Shown: piece by piece, positions 18,873 through 28,148 of the stretch | How positions within the stretch are numbered: the stretch's first letter is position 1 | Layout: each line of letters starts with the position of its first letter | Source of the DNA: Chloropicon primus | Taxonomy: Eukaryota; Chlorophyta; Chloropicophyceae; Chloropicales; Chloropicaceae | Direction: 5' to 3' | Assembly: GCA_023205875.1 (NCBI GenBank) | Contig: CP060757.1 | Span: 434,001 to 498,000 of the forward strand | Length of the DNA stretch: 64,000 bases | Position numbers and translations under genes: made by a program | Notes under the pieces: generated by a model | The model's input: only the letters and a program-made list of their open reading frames with translations | Told to the model about the DNA's origin: nothing | Database searches by the model: none

Positions 18873-21800
18873 ATGTCCTCGAAGGACGCGAAGCGATTCT
18901 TCAACTCGGGAGCCAAGAAAGGTAAGCGACGGACGGACGGCGTCACTCGCTCGGCTCGCGCGCGCACGGCCTTGCCAACACAAGCAAGGCATGGGCCGGG
19001 CGGTAGGGACGGCATGGAGGGGGAGGGGGGAGGGGTCTGGACGCGTGGACGAACCCGTTGAAGGGGCGGCTTGTCGCTGAAGGTCCCCCACGAGTGATGC
19101 GTCCCCTCCTTTGTTTTCGAATTTGACGTCGTGAACCGCTCTGCTAACTTTTCTTTTCTTTCCTGTGTCTCTCTGTCTGTCTCTGCGATGGAAACCCAAA
19201 ACGAACTGACGCGCAGGCGAGATCCATGAGCTCAAGCAGGAGCTCAAGACGCCGGACAAGTCCAAGAAAAAGGATGTGGTCAAGAAGGTGAGGAAAGACG
19301 AGACGAGGCGAGACGCTTCTCTGAGGTGTTTTTTGTTTGTTTGGAGAGAACAACATGAACAAGCTGACACGCGGCCCCCTTTTGTTTCTTCTTTTGTGCT
19401 CAGGTTATTGCGGCCATGACAGTCGGCCACGACGTCGCCCCACTCTTTCCTGACGTGGTCAATTGCATGCAGACGGACGACATGGAGCTGAAGAAGCTGG
19501 TTTATCTGTATCTGATAAATTACGCAAAGACCCAGCCCGACCTGACCTTGATGGCTGTCAACACGTTTGTGAAAGACTCGCTGGACCCGAGCCCACTGAT
19601 CAGAGCCCTTGCCGTGAGGACGATGGGGTGCATTAGGGTCGATAAGATCACCGAGTACCTCTGCGACCCCCTGGCGAGGTGCCTGAAGGACAGTGATCCT
19701 TACGTGAGGAAAACCAGTGCAGTGTGCGTGGCAAAGCTGTACGACATCTCTCCCGAGCTCGTGGAGGAGAGGGGTTTCCTGGAGAACCTGAAGGACATGA
19801 TCTCGGACGCGAATCCAATGGTGGTCGCGAATTCGGTGGCTGCTTTGTCAGAGATACACAGCATGTCAGGCAAGCCGGTCTTTGATCTGAACAGCCAGAC
19901 GATCTTCAAGCTCCTTGCGGCCTTGAACGAGTGTACGGAGTGGGGACAGGTCTTCATCTTGGACTCCCTCGTGGACTACAACCCAAAAGACTCAAAGGAT
20001 GCTGAGAGCGTGATCGAGAGGATCATCCCGAGGCTCCAGCACGCAAACTGCGCAGTTGTGCTCAGCGCCTTGAAAGTCATCCTGAAGTTCTTGAGGTACG
20101 TCAGCGACAATGACTTCAAGGGGCCCATGATGAAGAAACTGGCTGCTCCACTCATTACGTTGCTGAACACGGAGCCCCAAGTGCAGTACGTGGCCCTGAG
20201 AAACATTAACATCATCATTCAGAGGCACAAGGAGGTGTTGTCCAGCAACATCAAGGTCTTCTTCTGCAAGTACAACGACCCCATCTACGTCAAGATGGAG
20301 AAGCTCGAAGCTTTGATCAAGCTGGCAAACGAGGATAACATCGACCAGCTGCTCTTGGAGTTCAAGGAGTACTCCACCGAGATTGACGTCGACTTCGTCA
20401 GGAAGTCCGTCCGGGCTATCGGAAGGTGCGCTGTGTCGATCGCAGAGTCTGCTCAGAAGTGCATCAACGTTCTTCTCGATTTGATCGAGACTAGGGTGAA
20501 CTACGTCGTGCAGGAGGCCGTCATCGTTATCAAGGACATCTTCAGGAAGTACCCCAACAAGTACGAGTCTATCATCTCCACGCTCTGTGAGAACTTGGAT
20601 ACCTTGGACGAGCCAGAGGCGAAGGCATCCATGGTGTGGATCATCGGAGAGTACGCGGATAGGATTGATAACGCTGACGAGCTCCTCGAGACCTTCTTGG
20701 AGACCTTCCCTGAGGAGACTAGCCCGGTGCAGCTGCAGTTGCTCACGGCCACAGTGAAGCTGTTTTTGAAGAAGCCAACAGAGAAGCCCCAGCAGATGAT
20801 CCAACTGGTCCTGTCGAATGCCACCCAGGAAACGGACAACCCAGATCTCAGAGACAGGGCGTACATCTACTGGCGTTTGCTGTCAACGGATCCAGAAGCG
20901 GCAAAGGATGTCATTCTGTCTGAGAAGCCTATTATTGCTGACGACACGAGTGCCCTTGAGCCAGAGATGCTCGACGAGCTCATGAACAACATCGGTACTC
21001 TTGCTTCGGTGTACCAAAAGCTTCCCGACACGTTTGTTGCCCGCGTCAGACCTATGGTTCAGTCTGCAAGCTCATTCAACCCTGAGGCAGATGTCGTTGA
21101 GAATGGCGCTGCTGGTGACGTGATTGCCGAGCAGAGCGCCCCAGTGGATGTGCCAGATTTGCTTGGTGGCTTGGATGGCTTGAACGTCTCTGCTCCAGCG
21201 CCTGCCGGAGATGCCCCTGCCCCAAGTGGAGGTGCGCCGGACTTGATGGGAGACCTCCTGTCCCTTGATGTCGGCGGTGGTGCACCTGCGCCCGCGCCCG
21301 CACAAGCTGCGCCCGCGCAACCTGCCGGTGGGTTCGATCCATTTGGTCTTGACTCTCTGAGTGCTCCCGTCTCTTCCATGCCGGTCCAGCAGACCGAGCT
21401 GCCTGTCATCTTGGCGGCTGACAAGGGGAAGGGCCTGGAGATCCGCGGAAAGCTTGAAAGGTCCGGTGGGCAGATTGTCTACAACCTGTCTTTCAGGAAC
21501 ACAACAGCAGGAGTCTTGGATGGCCTCATGATTCAGTTCAACAAGAACTCTTTCGGCTTGCTTCCTGGGGGTGCACTCCAAGTTCCTGCACTCCAGCCTG
21601 GTAGTTCTGGTGCCGCAAAACTCCCAATAAACGTAAACGTGCAAGGCGCGAACCCTGCTCCTGCTCGTAGTGCCCTCCAGGTTGCGATCAAGTGCAGCCA
21701 ACTGGGTGTTCTGTACCTTAGCGACACCATTTCTCTTGGTGCGGTCTTGACCGAGGAGGGGCGTTTGCAGTATCCAAACTTCCAACAGATGTGGCAGGCA

Positions 21801-22070
21801 GCACCTCCAGCAAACTCCCAAACACAGGTCTTCCAGGTGGCGGGCGCCTCTCAAGATGCAGTGGTAGCAAAGCTTGAGAGTGGGGGACTCTTCTGCGTGG
21901 GCAAGCAGATGAATGCTGCGCATTTTTCAGGCAAGCTAGTTTTGGGAGCTCTGGCTCTTGTAGAAGTTGCCATGCAGCCTGGGAGTCCAGCAGTCCAAGT
22001 GACCTGTAAGAGTCAGCGTGTGGATCTCCTGCCTCTGCTCATGGAGTTTGTGGGCAAAACGATGCTCTGA
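18873..22070 (+). CDS. AP-1/AP-2 complex beta subunit (beta-adaptin)
   Basis: Three exons, 18873-18921, 19217-19287 and 19404-22070, encode 928 residues, the usual length. Residues 1-570 are the armadillo-like trunk ([63 protein letters not shown]), nearly identical to plant and animal beta1/2. A flexible hinge follows at about 580-690, rich in A, P and G, with a clathrin-box candidate LLSLD. The last 230 residues are the beta appendage ([19 protein letters not shown]). Beta-adaptin recruits clathrin to the Golgi (AP-1) or plasma membrane (AP-2); in plants one protein serves both. The two first exons are very short. Confidence 0.96.
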
Positions 22071-22273
22071 GCCGCGAAGGGGAAGAATGATGATCGGTTT
22101 TCATCCTTGTCGCTACTAGAAAAGAATTCTAATCGAATTTATTACAAACATTTGGATCGTCCACTCCACACCCCAAGCAAATCTAACGAGAATCGCCATG
22201 TTATAAATGCTGGACCCCAACAAAATAACTAAACGCACACCTTTCCCTTTCTCCTCTCTCCCCGACTCAAAAT

Positions 22274-23776
22274 TTAGACCGTGAAGCTTGGGCTGTTGAG
22301 GTTAATCACCGTCGTCTTCGTCTTTGTCATCATTCCTATGCTATTCGCGATGCCCTGCGACCCAATACCGCTGTCTCTGAACCCTTGGAAAGGAAAGTGG
22401 TCCGGCCCTCTTGCTGGCGCACCGTTGATCTGCACAGTCCCCGACTGAACGCTGTCACTAATCTTGATCGCCTTCTCAATGTCCTTGGTGAAGACGCAGC
22501 TCTGAAGCGCCACCCGGTTCTTGTTTGCGTGCTCCACCGCTTGGTCAGTGTTGGACACTCTCATAATTGGCAGAACGGGGCCAAAAGGCTCCTCCCACGC
22601 GATGTCCATGTCTGGCCTCACATGGTCGAGCAAGCACGGCCAAATCAAGTTCCCCTCCCTCCTGTACTCGGTCAGGAACTTTGCTCCCTTTTCCTTGGCA
22701 TCCATGACCAACTTCTCGATGAAGTTGGCCGAAGTCTCGCTGATGACTGGCGTAATGTTGCAGTTATCATCCGGCATCCCGACCGTCAGCTTGTTCACCC
22801 CGCCCAAAACCTTTTCTATAAGCTGGTCCGCCACCTCACCCTCTACCAGCACAACTTTAACCGCGGTGCACCTCTGCCCGCTGTACGAGAACCCTCCCTT
22901 GATGATGTGCTTCGCGGCCAGGTCAAGGTCAGCATCGGAGCACACGATGCAGGCGTCCTTTCCGCCAAGCTCCATTTGGATTGGGATCATCCCGACCTTC
23001 TTGGCGAGCGAGAGGCCAACGTCGCCCCCCGTGAAGCTCAGGCAGTTGTTGGACGGATGCTCCGCCAAGTAGTCGCCGTTCTCGCTCGCTCTGACCGTCA
23101 CAAAATTGACCAGCCCCTTTGGGAAGACGCCCGCCTTGTCGAAGCACTGGGCAAGGTGCAAGCCTGACACGGCCCCTTGCGTGGGTGGCTTCACCAGCAC
23201 GGCGTTGCCCGAGATGAGTGCCGGGGCGATCTTGGACACGGCAAGGTTGACCGGGTAATTGAAGGGCGGGATGCACAAGACGTTCCCGAGCGGCACACGG
23301 GAGGAGAGGCACAGCTTGGTCCTGTCCGTTCCCTTGAAGGCGTCCGAGGTGAGGAAGTCCCCCTTGGACAGCAGGCGGATCCCCTCCTCGGCGCAGTACT
23401 CGATCAGGTCCGCAGAGCGGTCCACCTCAGACAGAGAGTCCTTCCTCGCCTTGGCAATCTCGTTCACGAGGCACTCGGCTATCGTGTCCCTCTGCTCCCG
23501 GAGCACACTCGCCACCTTCCTGAGGGCCTCCGCGCGCTTCCACAGCGGGACTTGGCGCCATATCTTCTGGGCCTCCGTGCACCCCTCGTACGCCGCGTCT
23601 ATCTCCTCCCTCGTGCACGCTTGCACCTTGAACTCCTCCTTCCTCGTGGCAGGGTTGGTGATCGTCACGACCTTGTTGCTGCACGAACGAAGCCACTGCC
23701 CGTTTATGTAACTCTTGTAGCTACCGGACGCCGCGTCGAACAACTCCCCGAAGAAGACCTTGTTGCTGCTCGACAT
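22274..23776 (-). CDS. GAPN: NADP-dependent non-phosphorylating glyceraldehyde-3-phosphate dehydrogenase
   Basis: This single exon encodes 500 residues, the normal length of GAPN. The cytosolic enzyme oxidises glyceraldehyde-3-phosphate directly to 3-phosphoglycerate, making NADPH. Aldehyde-dehydrogenase motifs are intact: IPPFNYPVNL, the Rossmann segment SFTGGDVG, the catalytic Glu in MELGGKDA and the catalytic Cys in GQRCTAVK. PFQGFRDSGIGSQGI near the C-terminus and NGAPARGPDHFPF are GAPN signatures that separate it from other ALDHs. ATG 23776 gives the standard N-terminus without transit peptide. A TTACA (TGTAA on the coding strand) is at 22142-22146. Confidence 0.95.
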   Translation of the reverse strand: MSSSNKVFFGELFDAASGSYKSYINGQWLRSCSNKVVTITNPATRKEEFKVQACTREEIDAAYEGCTEAQKIWRQVPLWKRAEALRKVASVLREQRDTIAECLVNEIAKARKDSLSEVDRSADLIEYCAEEGIRLLSKGDFLTSDAFKGTDRTKLCLSSRVPLGNVLCIPPFNYPVNLAVSKIAPALISGNAVLVKPPTQGAVSGLHLAQCFDKAGVFPKGLVNFVTVRASENGDYLAEHPSNNCLSFTGGDVGLSLAKKVGMIPIQMELGGKDACIVCSDADLDLAAKHIIKGGFSYSGQRCTAVKVVLVEGEVADQLIEKVLGGVNKLTVGMPDDNCNITPVISETSANFIEKLVMDAKEKGAKFLTEYRREGNLIWPCLLDHVRPDMDIAWEEPFGPVLPIMRVSNTDQAVEHANKNRVALQSCVFTKDIEKAIKISDSVQSGTVQINGAPARGPDHFPFQGFRDSGIGSQGIANSIGMMTKTKTTVINLNSPSFTV

Positions 23777-24283
23777 TTTGTTTCTCGTCGTCGTCGGCTC
23801 CTCCGGTGCGGTGGGTGGTTCTTTCGGTTTCGACTTCCCCCTCTCACTTCCCCTCTACTTTCCCCTCTCCTTCCCCTAAAACCTAAACCCTAAAGGAGAT
23901 AAGGAGTTGAAAACGAGAGTGAGAATTAACGCCCGGGTTCGTCGCGCAACAAGGAGAGGGAAGGTGTGTTGTCGAGGACTTTGTGCACGGACGGGGACGG
24001 CGAAGGGGAGGAGGTGTTGAAAGAACGGAAGCGCGTCTCAAGGGCTTTCGATTGATACCGCGGCTGAAGGTTTTGGCAAAGAGGAGGAGTGGCTCTCCCT
24101 TTGAGACGACAGGTGTTACAGGAGGTTTGTTTCGTGAGTTGTTGGCTCGGTTGGTGAAGAGGAAGAGGAGGAGGAGGAGGGAAGTCTTCGTCAAGCAGTG
24201 CAGTGTTTTGTGGTGCTTTATTTCATCATGAGGCATCCCACGAGACAGTCATCAACTGAACACGCACCAGGTCGACGGCGGCG
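23777..24283. promoter_or_regulatory. Shared 5' region of GAPN and the HARE-HTH gene
   Basis: This 507 bp region separates two diverging genes. Its GAPN-proximal part is a C/T-rich tract (about 23840-23880) that runs into a telomere-like stretch. The rest shows no repeat and no convincing gene. The tract should hold both promoters. Confidence 0.6.
23874..23895. promoter_or_regulatory. Telo-box-like motif (AAACCCTAA)
   Basis: Three partly degenerate CCCTAAA units lie in tandem, containing a perfect plant telo-box AAACCCTAA at 23885-23893. In plants this interstitial motif lies near transcription starts of growth and translation genes and binds telobox factors. Here it is about 100 bp upstream of the GAPN start. 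The role is inferred from position. Confidence 0.55.
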
Positions 24284-25090
24284 ATGATCGCGGCGAGGGC
24301 CGCCGACGGTGGAGACGATGACAAGGGAGGGTTGTCCCCAGGTGTCATGGACATGGACGTGGACGGAGAGTGTTTGGCGAGCTTCTTGACGGGCTCCACC
24401 ACCATCATCGAAGAGGAGAGCGACAGTGAGGAGGATAGTGGTGGTGCGGATTCGTCCTGCCAACCTGAGACAGCGCAGGTGACTATGATGAGAGACAACG
24501 CACGTCCTTACAAGACTCGCAATGGAAAGAGAACGCTTCAGGATGCCATCTATCGCATTCTTCAAGATGCGGGAGGGAGCTTGCGCGTCAAAGAGATCCT
24601 TGGTCTGATCCAGGCGAGAGATGGTTCTCTTTCTACTGATGTTGAGATCATGCGGAGAACTGTCAGCTCTGCATGTTCACATAGCCCCCTCTTTGTTCGC
24701 ACTGCACGTAGAAGATATGCCATTGCCAAGGAATACTTGAATCAATCATCCGCCGACAACCTCAATGAGCAGAATTCCAACGCCACCACCACCAACAACA
24801 ACATGAAGACGACGAGATCTCCTTCTCCTTCTCCCTATGCTTTGGATTTGAGAGAGGCTCTCGAGTCCGGCCTGATGACGGAGGAGGAGTACGCCGAAGC
24901 CGTGCAGGAGGCCCAGCGTTACGACAGCAAGTCACCGGAGAAGAAGAGAGAGATCGCGGACTACAACGAGGCGTTGAGGATCATCTTTGCGGAGGCTTCC
25001 AATCTTTTGAGCGACAAGCAACAATTTGATGTTGAAGGGAAAGAGGTCGGGCTCGTTGTGTTGTCAGAAATCGGAGTAGTCGAAGAGTAA
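24284..25090 (+). CDS. HARE-HTH-like winged-helix protein
   Basis: This single exon encodes 268 residues. After an acidic N-terminus (IIEEESDSEEDSGG), residues about 85-150 (TLQDAIYRILQDAGGSLRVK, EILGLIQARDG, FVRTARRRYAIA) match the HARE-HTH pattern: helix, GG-x-L-x-x-K-E-I, helix, then a basic wing. HARE-HTH modules in ASXL and HB1 proteins and in restriction and modification proteins are thought to read modified or specific DNA. The C-terminal part is an acidic helical stretch (LDLREALESGLMTEEEYAEA) of unknown kind. The domain call is by eye and moderately sure. A nuclear chromatin role is inferred. TGTAA is at 25202-25206. Confidence 0.68.
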   Translation: MIAARAADGGDDDKGGLSPGVMDMDVDGECLASFLTGSTTIIEEESDSEEDSGGADSSCQPETAQVTMMRDNARPYKTRNGKRTLQDAIYRILQDAGGSLRVKEILGLIQARDGSLSTDVEIMRRTVSSACSHSPLFVRTARRRYAIAKEYLNQSSADNLNEQNSNATTTNNNMKTTRSPSPSPYALDLREALESGLMTEEEYAEAVQEAQRYDSKSPEKKREIADYNEALRIIFAEASNLLSDKQQFDVEGKEVGLVVLSEIGVVEE

Positions 25091-25376
25091 TCCAAGTATA
25101 GATGGATCAAGTGCCTTGAAGTTGTTTAGAGACCGCCATTCTACACGTTCCTCGAAATTGGCGGCGCCTTGTCTCGACACGCCGGCAACGAAACCTTGGC
25201 TTGTAATGCCAGACTGGGCGGTGTACGAAGGAATTGATTAAGACAATTATAGAGGTGGGAGACACCAAGGCAAGGGGGAGGTACACGACCAAACTTGAGA
25301 GAAGCGCGTCGGAGACAAAAGACGACAGAGAGAGACAGAGACAGAAACAGAGAGTCAGTAGAAATAGAAAGAGACG

Positions 25377-26163
25377 ATGACCCGTGTTGCCTTCAGCGTT
25401 GCCGTCATCATGGCTGCCGTGTGCACTGCTTCCGCGGTTAGAAGTAAGTGGAGGGCGCAAAGATGACATCTTTCTTTTTCCTTTTTTTTCCTTGGTTCTT
25501 CTTGTTCTTCTTGCTGCTGTCGTGCTGCAAACTAACGCGACGTCACGTTGTTCCTCTCTCTTGCCTTTCCAACGCGCAGTCATGCCATTCGAGAAACCGG
25601 TGGTCGCCCCAGTCACCCCTGTGCAGGGAGACGCCTTGCTCTGCGAGCTTTGCGACTACGCCACCGGCTGGGTGGAGAACTATCTCAAGGCCAACGGAAC
25701 CGAGGAGAAGATCACCAAGTTCGTCGTCAACGACGTTTGCCCAAAGCTTCCAGCCAATATTGCCGGAATTTGCGCCAGCTACGCCCCTATGCTCTTGTCC
25801 TACGCCATTCAGACCGTCGAGCACGAGATTGATACCGGCAAGTTGTGCGACCCACTCTGCGGAAAGAAGACGAAGGAGGCCATCTTCGGACTCCCAGCCC
25901 CTTTGAAGTCGGAGATCAAGCCGCTGAAGGACACCTGCGACGTCTGCGAGAAGGCTGCCGCCAAGGTCCACGATTTCTTGAGCCAGCCAGGTGAGATCGA
26001 CAAGATCGTCAACTTCATCGAGGAGGTCTGCGAGCTCGTTCCTTCTGATGAGCACGACAAGTGCGTCTCCACCATCACCGGATTCGGCCCTATGGTCCTG
26101 AACTACCTTGTCGGCCTCACCGCCAACCCACAGCAGGCCTGCGCCGAGATCTCCCTCTGCTAA
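25377..26163 (+). CDS. Secreted protein with two saposin-B domains (copy 1)
   Basis: Two exons, 25377-25443 and 25580-26163, are joined across a 136 bp intron; the first exon encodes a signal peptide (MTRVAFSVAVIMAAVCTASA). The mature protein has two saposin-B-like units: CELCDYATGWVENYL to CDPLCG, and CDVCEKAAAKVHDFL to the terminal ISLC. Each shows the six-cysteine spacing that forms three disulfides around helices. Saposin-like proteins bind lipids in lysosomes/vacuoles, activate lipid hydrolases or disrupt membranes. One N-glycosylation-type site (NGT) lies in the first unit. The next gene downstream is a paralogue on the same strand. The specific function is unknown. Confidence 0.88.
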
Positions 26164-26829
26164 ATTGTGGGGGCTTTTGTTTTTAATACCAGGGACACGA
26201 TAGCCTGACTATTCAAAAAGACTTCGACACCTTGCTTTGATGATTTTGCTTCCCACTTCGTCGTTGCTTCGATCCTTCGCGCCGGTCATTCCCGCAGCGC
26301 AAGGTCGCTCCCCTGCTTTGCGGAAAGCGACGAATGGCAGAGCACAGGCGGGATCATCTCCCTCCCCCTCCTCGTCCAACACCTGCAGCAGCTGCCTTGG
26401 CCTGATCAAGGCCAGGAAAGAACGCAGACCAAGCCTGTCACATGACCGGGGCCAAAAGCTGTTGCCAATAGGTCCGTCCTCACCCTCTCCTTGAACCTCT
26501 GCATCGGTGCAATGACACGAGGACAGGGGGAAGAGAGGGGGTGAAGGAAACAAAAAGGAGAAGGACAGAAGGGGCACACCTCCTCCCTCCCTCCCTCCCT
26601 CCTCCTCCTCCTCCTCATCCTCATCATCACCCCACATAAACCGCCAACTAATGTGTCGGGTGAATCCCCTTCTTTCGGCAAAACTTGGCACCCAGGCTGT
26701 CACAACTCTGACTTGAGACGAAGACCGAGACCTTTGACAACCCGTTGCAAGGTCCGTGTGAACGAAAGATACGATCTTTGTCCCTCCCCTGGATCCAGGA
26801 AAACTCCCAAGCACTTGGCAAAAGGAGTC
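26164..26829. other. Intergenic gap between the two saposin genes
   Basis: This 666 bp holds the 3' UTR of copy 1 and the promoter of copy 2. A (CCTC)n/(CTC)n low-complexity tract lies at about 26579-26625. A minus-strand open frame spans much of the gap, but it runs antisense into copy 2 and looks like chance. No second gene was accepted. Confidence 0.5.
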
Positions 26830-27661
26830 ATGACGCGTTCTTGCACATCTTTCTTCGCGTTCACTCTCTGTGCCACGGCTGTGCTTCTGGTTTCCGTGAG
26901 CGCGGTGAGAACGCCAGTTGCCACCAAGGTCGGAGGGCCAGTGGCTCCAGCAACTGGTAACGTGGGGGACCCAAACTTTCTGTGTACCCTTTGCTTGTTC
27001 GCTTCGGCGGAGGCCGACAAGAAGCTTCACTTGCCAGAGACCTACGCTGCGTTCAAGAAATACGTCGAGGACAAAGTCTGCACTGCGTTCAGGTAAGAAG
27101 TCAGAGCCGCATCGTGTGGAGCTCTTCTCGGCACACGCGCGTTGCAGCGGCCAACGCTCTCTCTCCCTGCCCCCCCTCTCTCAATATGTATATATGTACA
27201 TCGTCGTGGTGGTCACAGGTGCTGAGTCCTGACCTCACCTCGTCTTCTTATTGCAACCGTCCTTCAGGCTCGTGGAGAGAATCTTGTGCAAGAAGGTTGC
27301 ACCAAAGCTTATTCCAGCGATTTATGAGTGGGCCGAGAAGTTCTTGGAGACCGGAAGGGCCTGCGGTGCCTTCTGCCACGGAAGCGACACGGTGAACAGC
27401 ACCTGCAGCATGTGCGAGTTTGGTTGCCAGAGCATCAACCAGTTCCTGAGCAAGCCTGAGAACGACAACAAGACGTTGGCCTTCGCGGAGGGCGTGTGCC
27501 CACTTTTCTCCCCCGAGCTCCAGCCCAAGTGCGCCCAGGACATCATGATGTTCGGCCCTGAGGTCATCGACTTCATCATGCAGGTCACCTCGGACCCAAG
27601 GGATACCTGCAACAAGCTCAAGTTCTGCTTGGCTCCAAACGAGACGGTTGCCTTGTACTGA
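26830..27661 (+). CDS. Secreted protein with two saposin-B domains (copy 2)
   Basis: Two exons, 26830-27092 and 27268-27661, are joined across a 175 bp intron; the junction completes an Arg codon (CTAF-R-LVERIL). A signal peptide (MTRSCTSFFAFTLCATAVLL) is followed by two saposin-like units: CTLCLFASAEADKKL to CGAFCHG and CSMCEFGCQSINQFL to KLKFC. Organisation equals the neighbouring copy 1, but the intron is inside the first saposin unit rather than after the signal peptide, and identity is modest, so the duplication is old. Two N-x-T glycosylation sites are present near the middle and end. A vacuolar or secreted lipid-binding role is inferred. Confidence 0.87.
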
Positions 27662-28148
27662 GGCGAGCAGCGAGAGGGGCACGAAGAAAAGGGGTGCTTG
27701 GCTATCGATTCGAGACCAGGAGTTCTCTGCTGCAATCAATCGCACGACGAGTCCTTCCACATCAATCTACGCCACTCCCCGCTGGCCGCAATACTATGTG
27801 TCTGTAATACTAAAATGCTTCGCTTTCTCCGTTGACGACGCTGGAAGAGCCCCCCCGAGGGTTCCGGGCGTCTTCCTGCCCTGGCCCTCCTCCCCCCTGG
27901 GCCTTGGCCTCTTCTCCCTTGGGTAGTTTCAGTTTCGGCGATCCTAACGACCCCAGGCCTTAGGTCAAGGGCGCAATTACATCACGAAGCGTTACCGGTA
28001 ACGGAGCGAGTGGGGTTTTTGGGGTTTTCGTCTTTGTTGTTGGTCGACAGGCGCGAGCTCGCGGGCCTGCGGTCATCGTCCAAAAGGACACACGCAGGCA
28101 CGCACGCGCGCACGGGCGGGCGCTCCCCCACGTCGTCTCACTTGATTG
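27662..28148. other. Intergenic gap
   Basis: The 487 bp between saposin copy 2 and the phosphodiesterase contain the 3' UTR and the next promoter. A purine-poor stretch at 27845-27920 and a CG-rich alternating patch at 28090-28115 stand out. No gene or RNA was recognised. Confidence 0.5.

Noticed and set aside
26209-27030. A 273-codon minus-strand frame between and over the saposin genes
   Set aside because: It overlaps the signal-peptide exon of saposin copy 2, has poly-Glu from a CTC repeat, and no recognisable domain.
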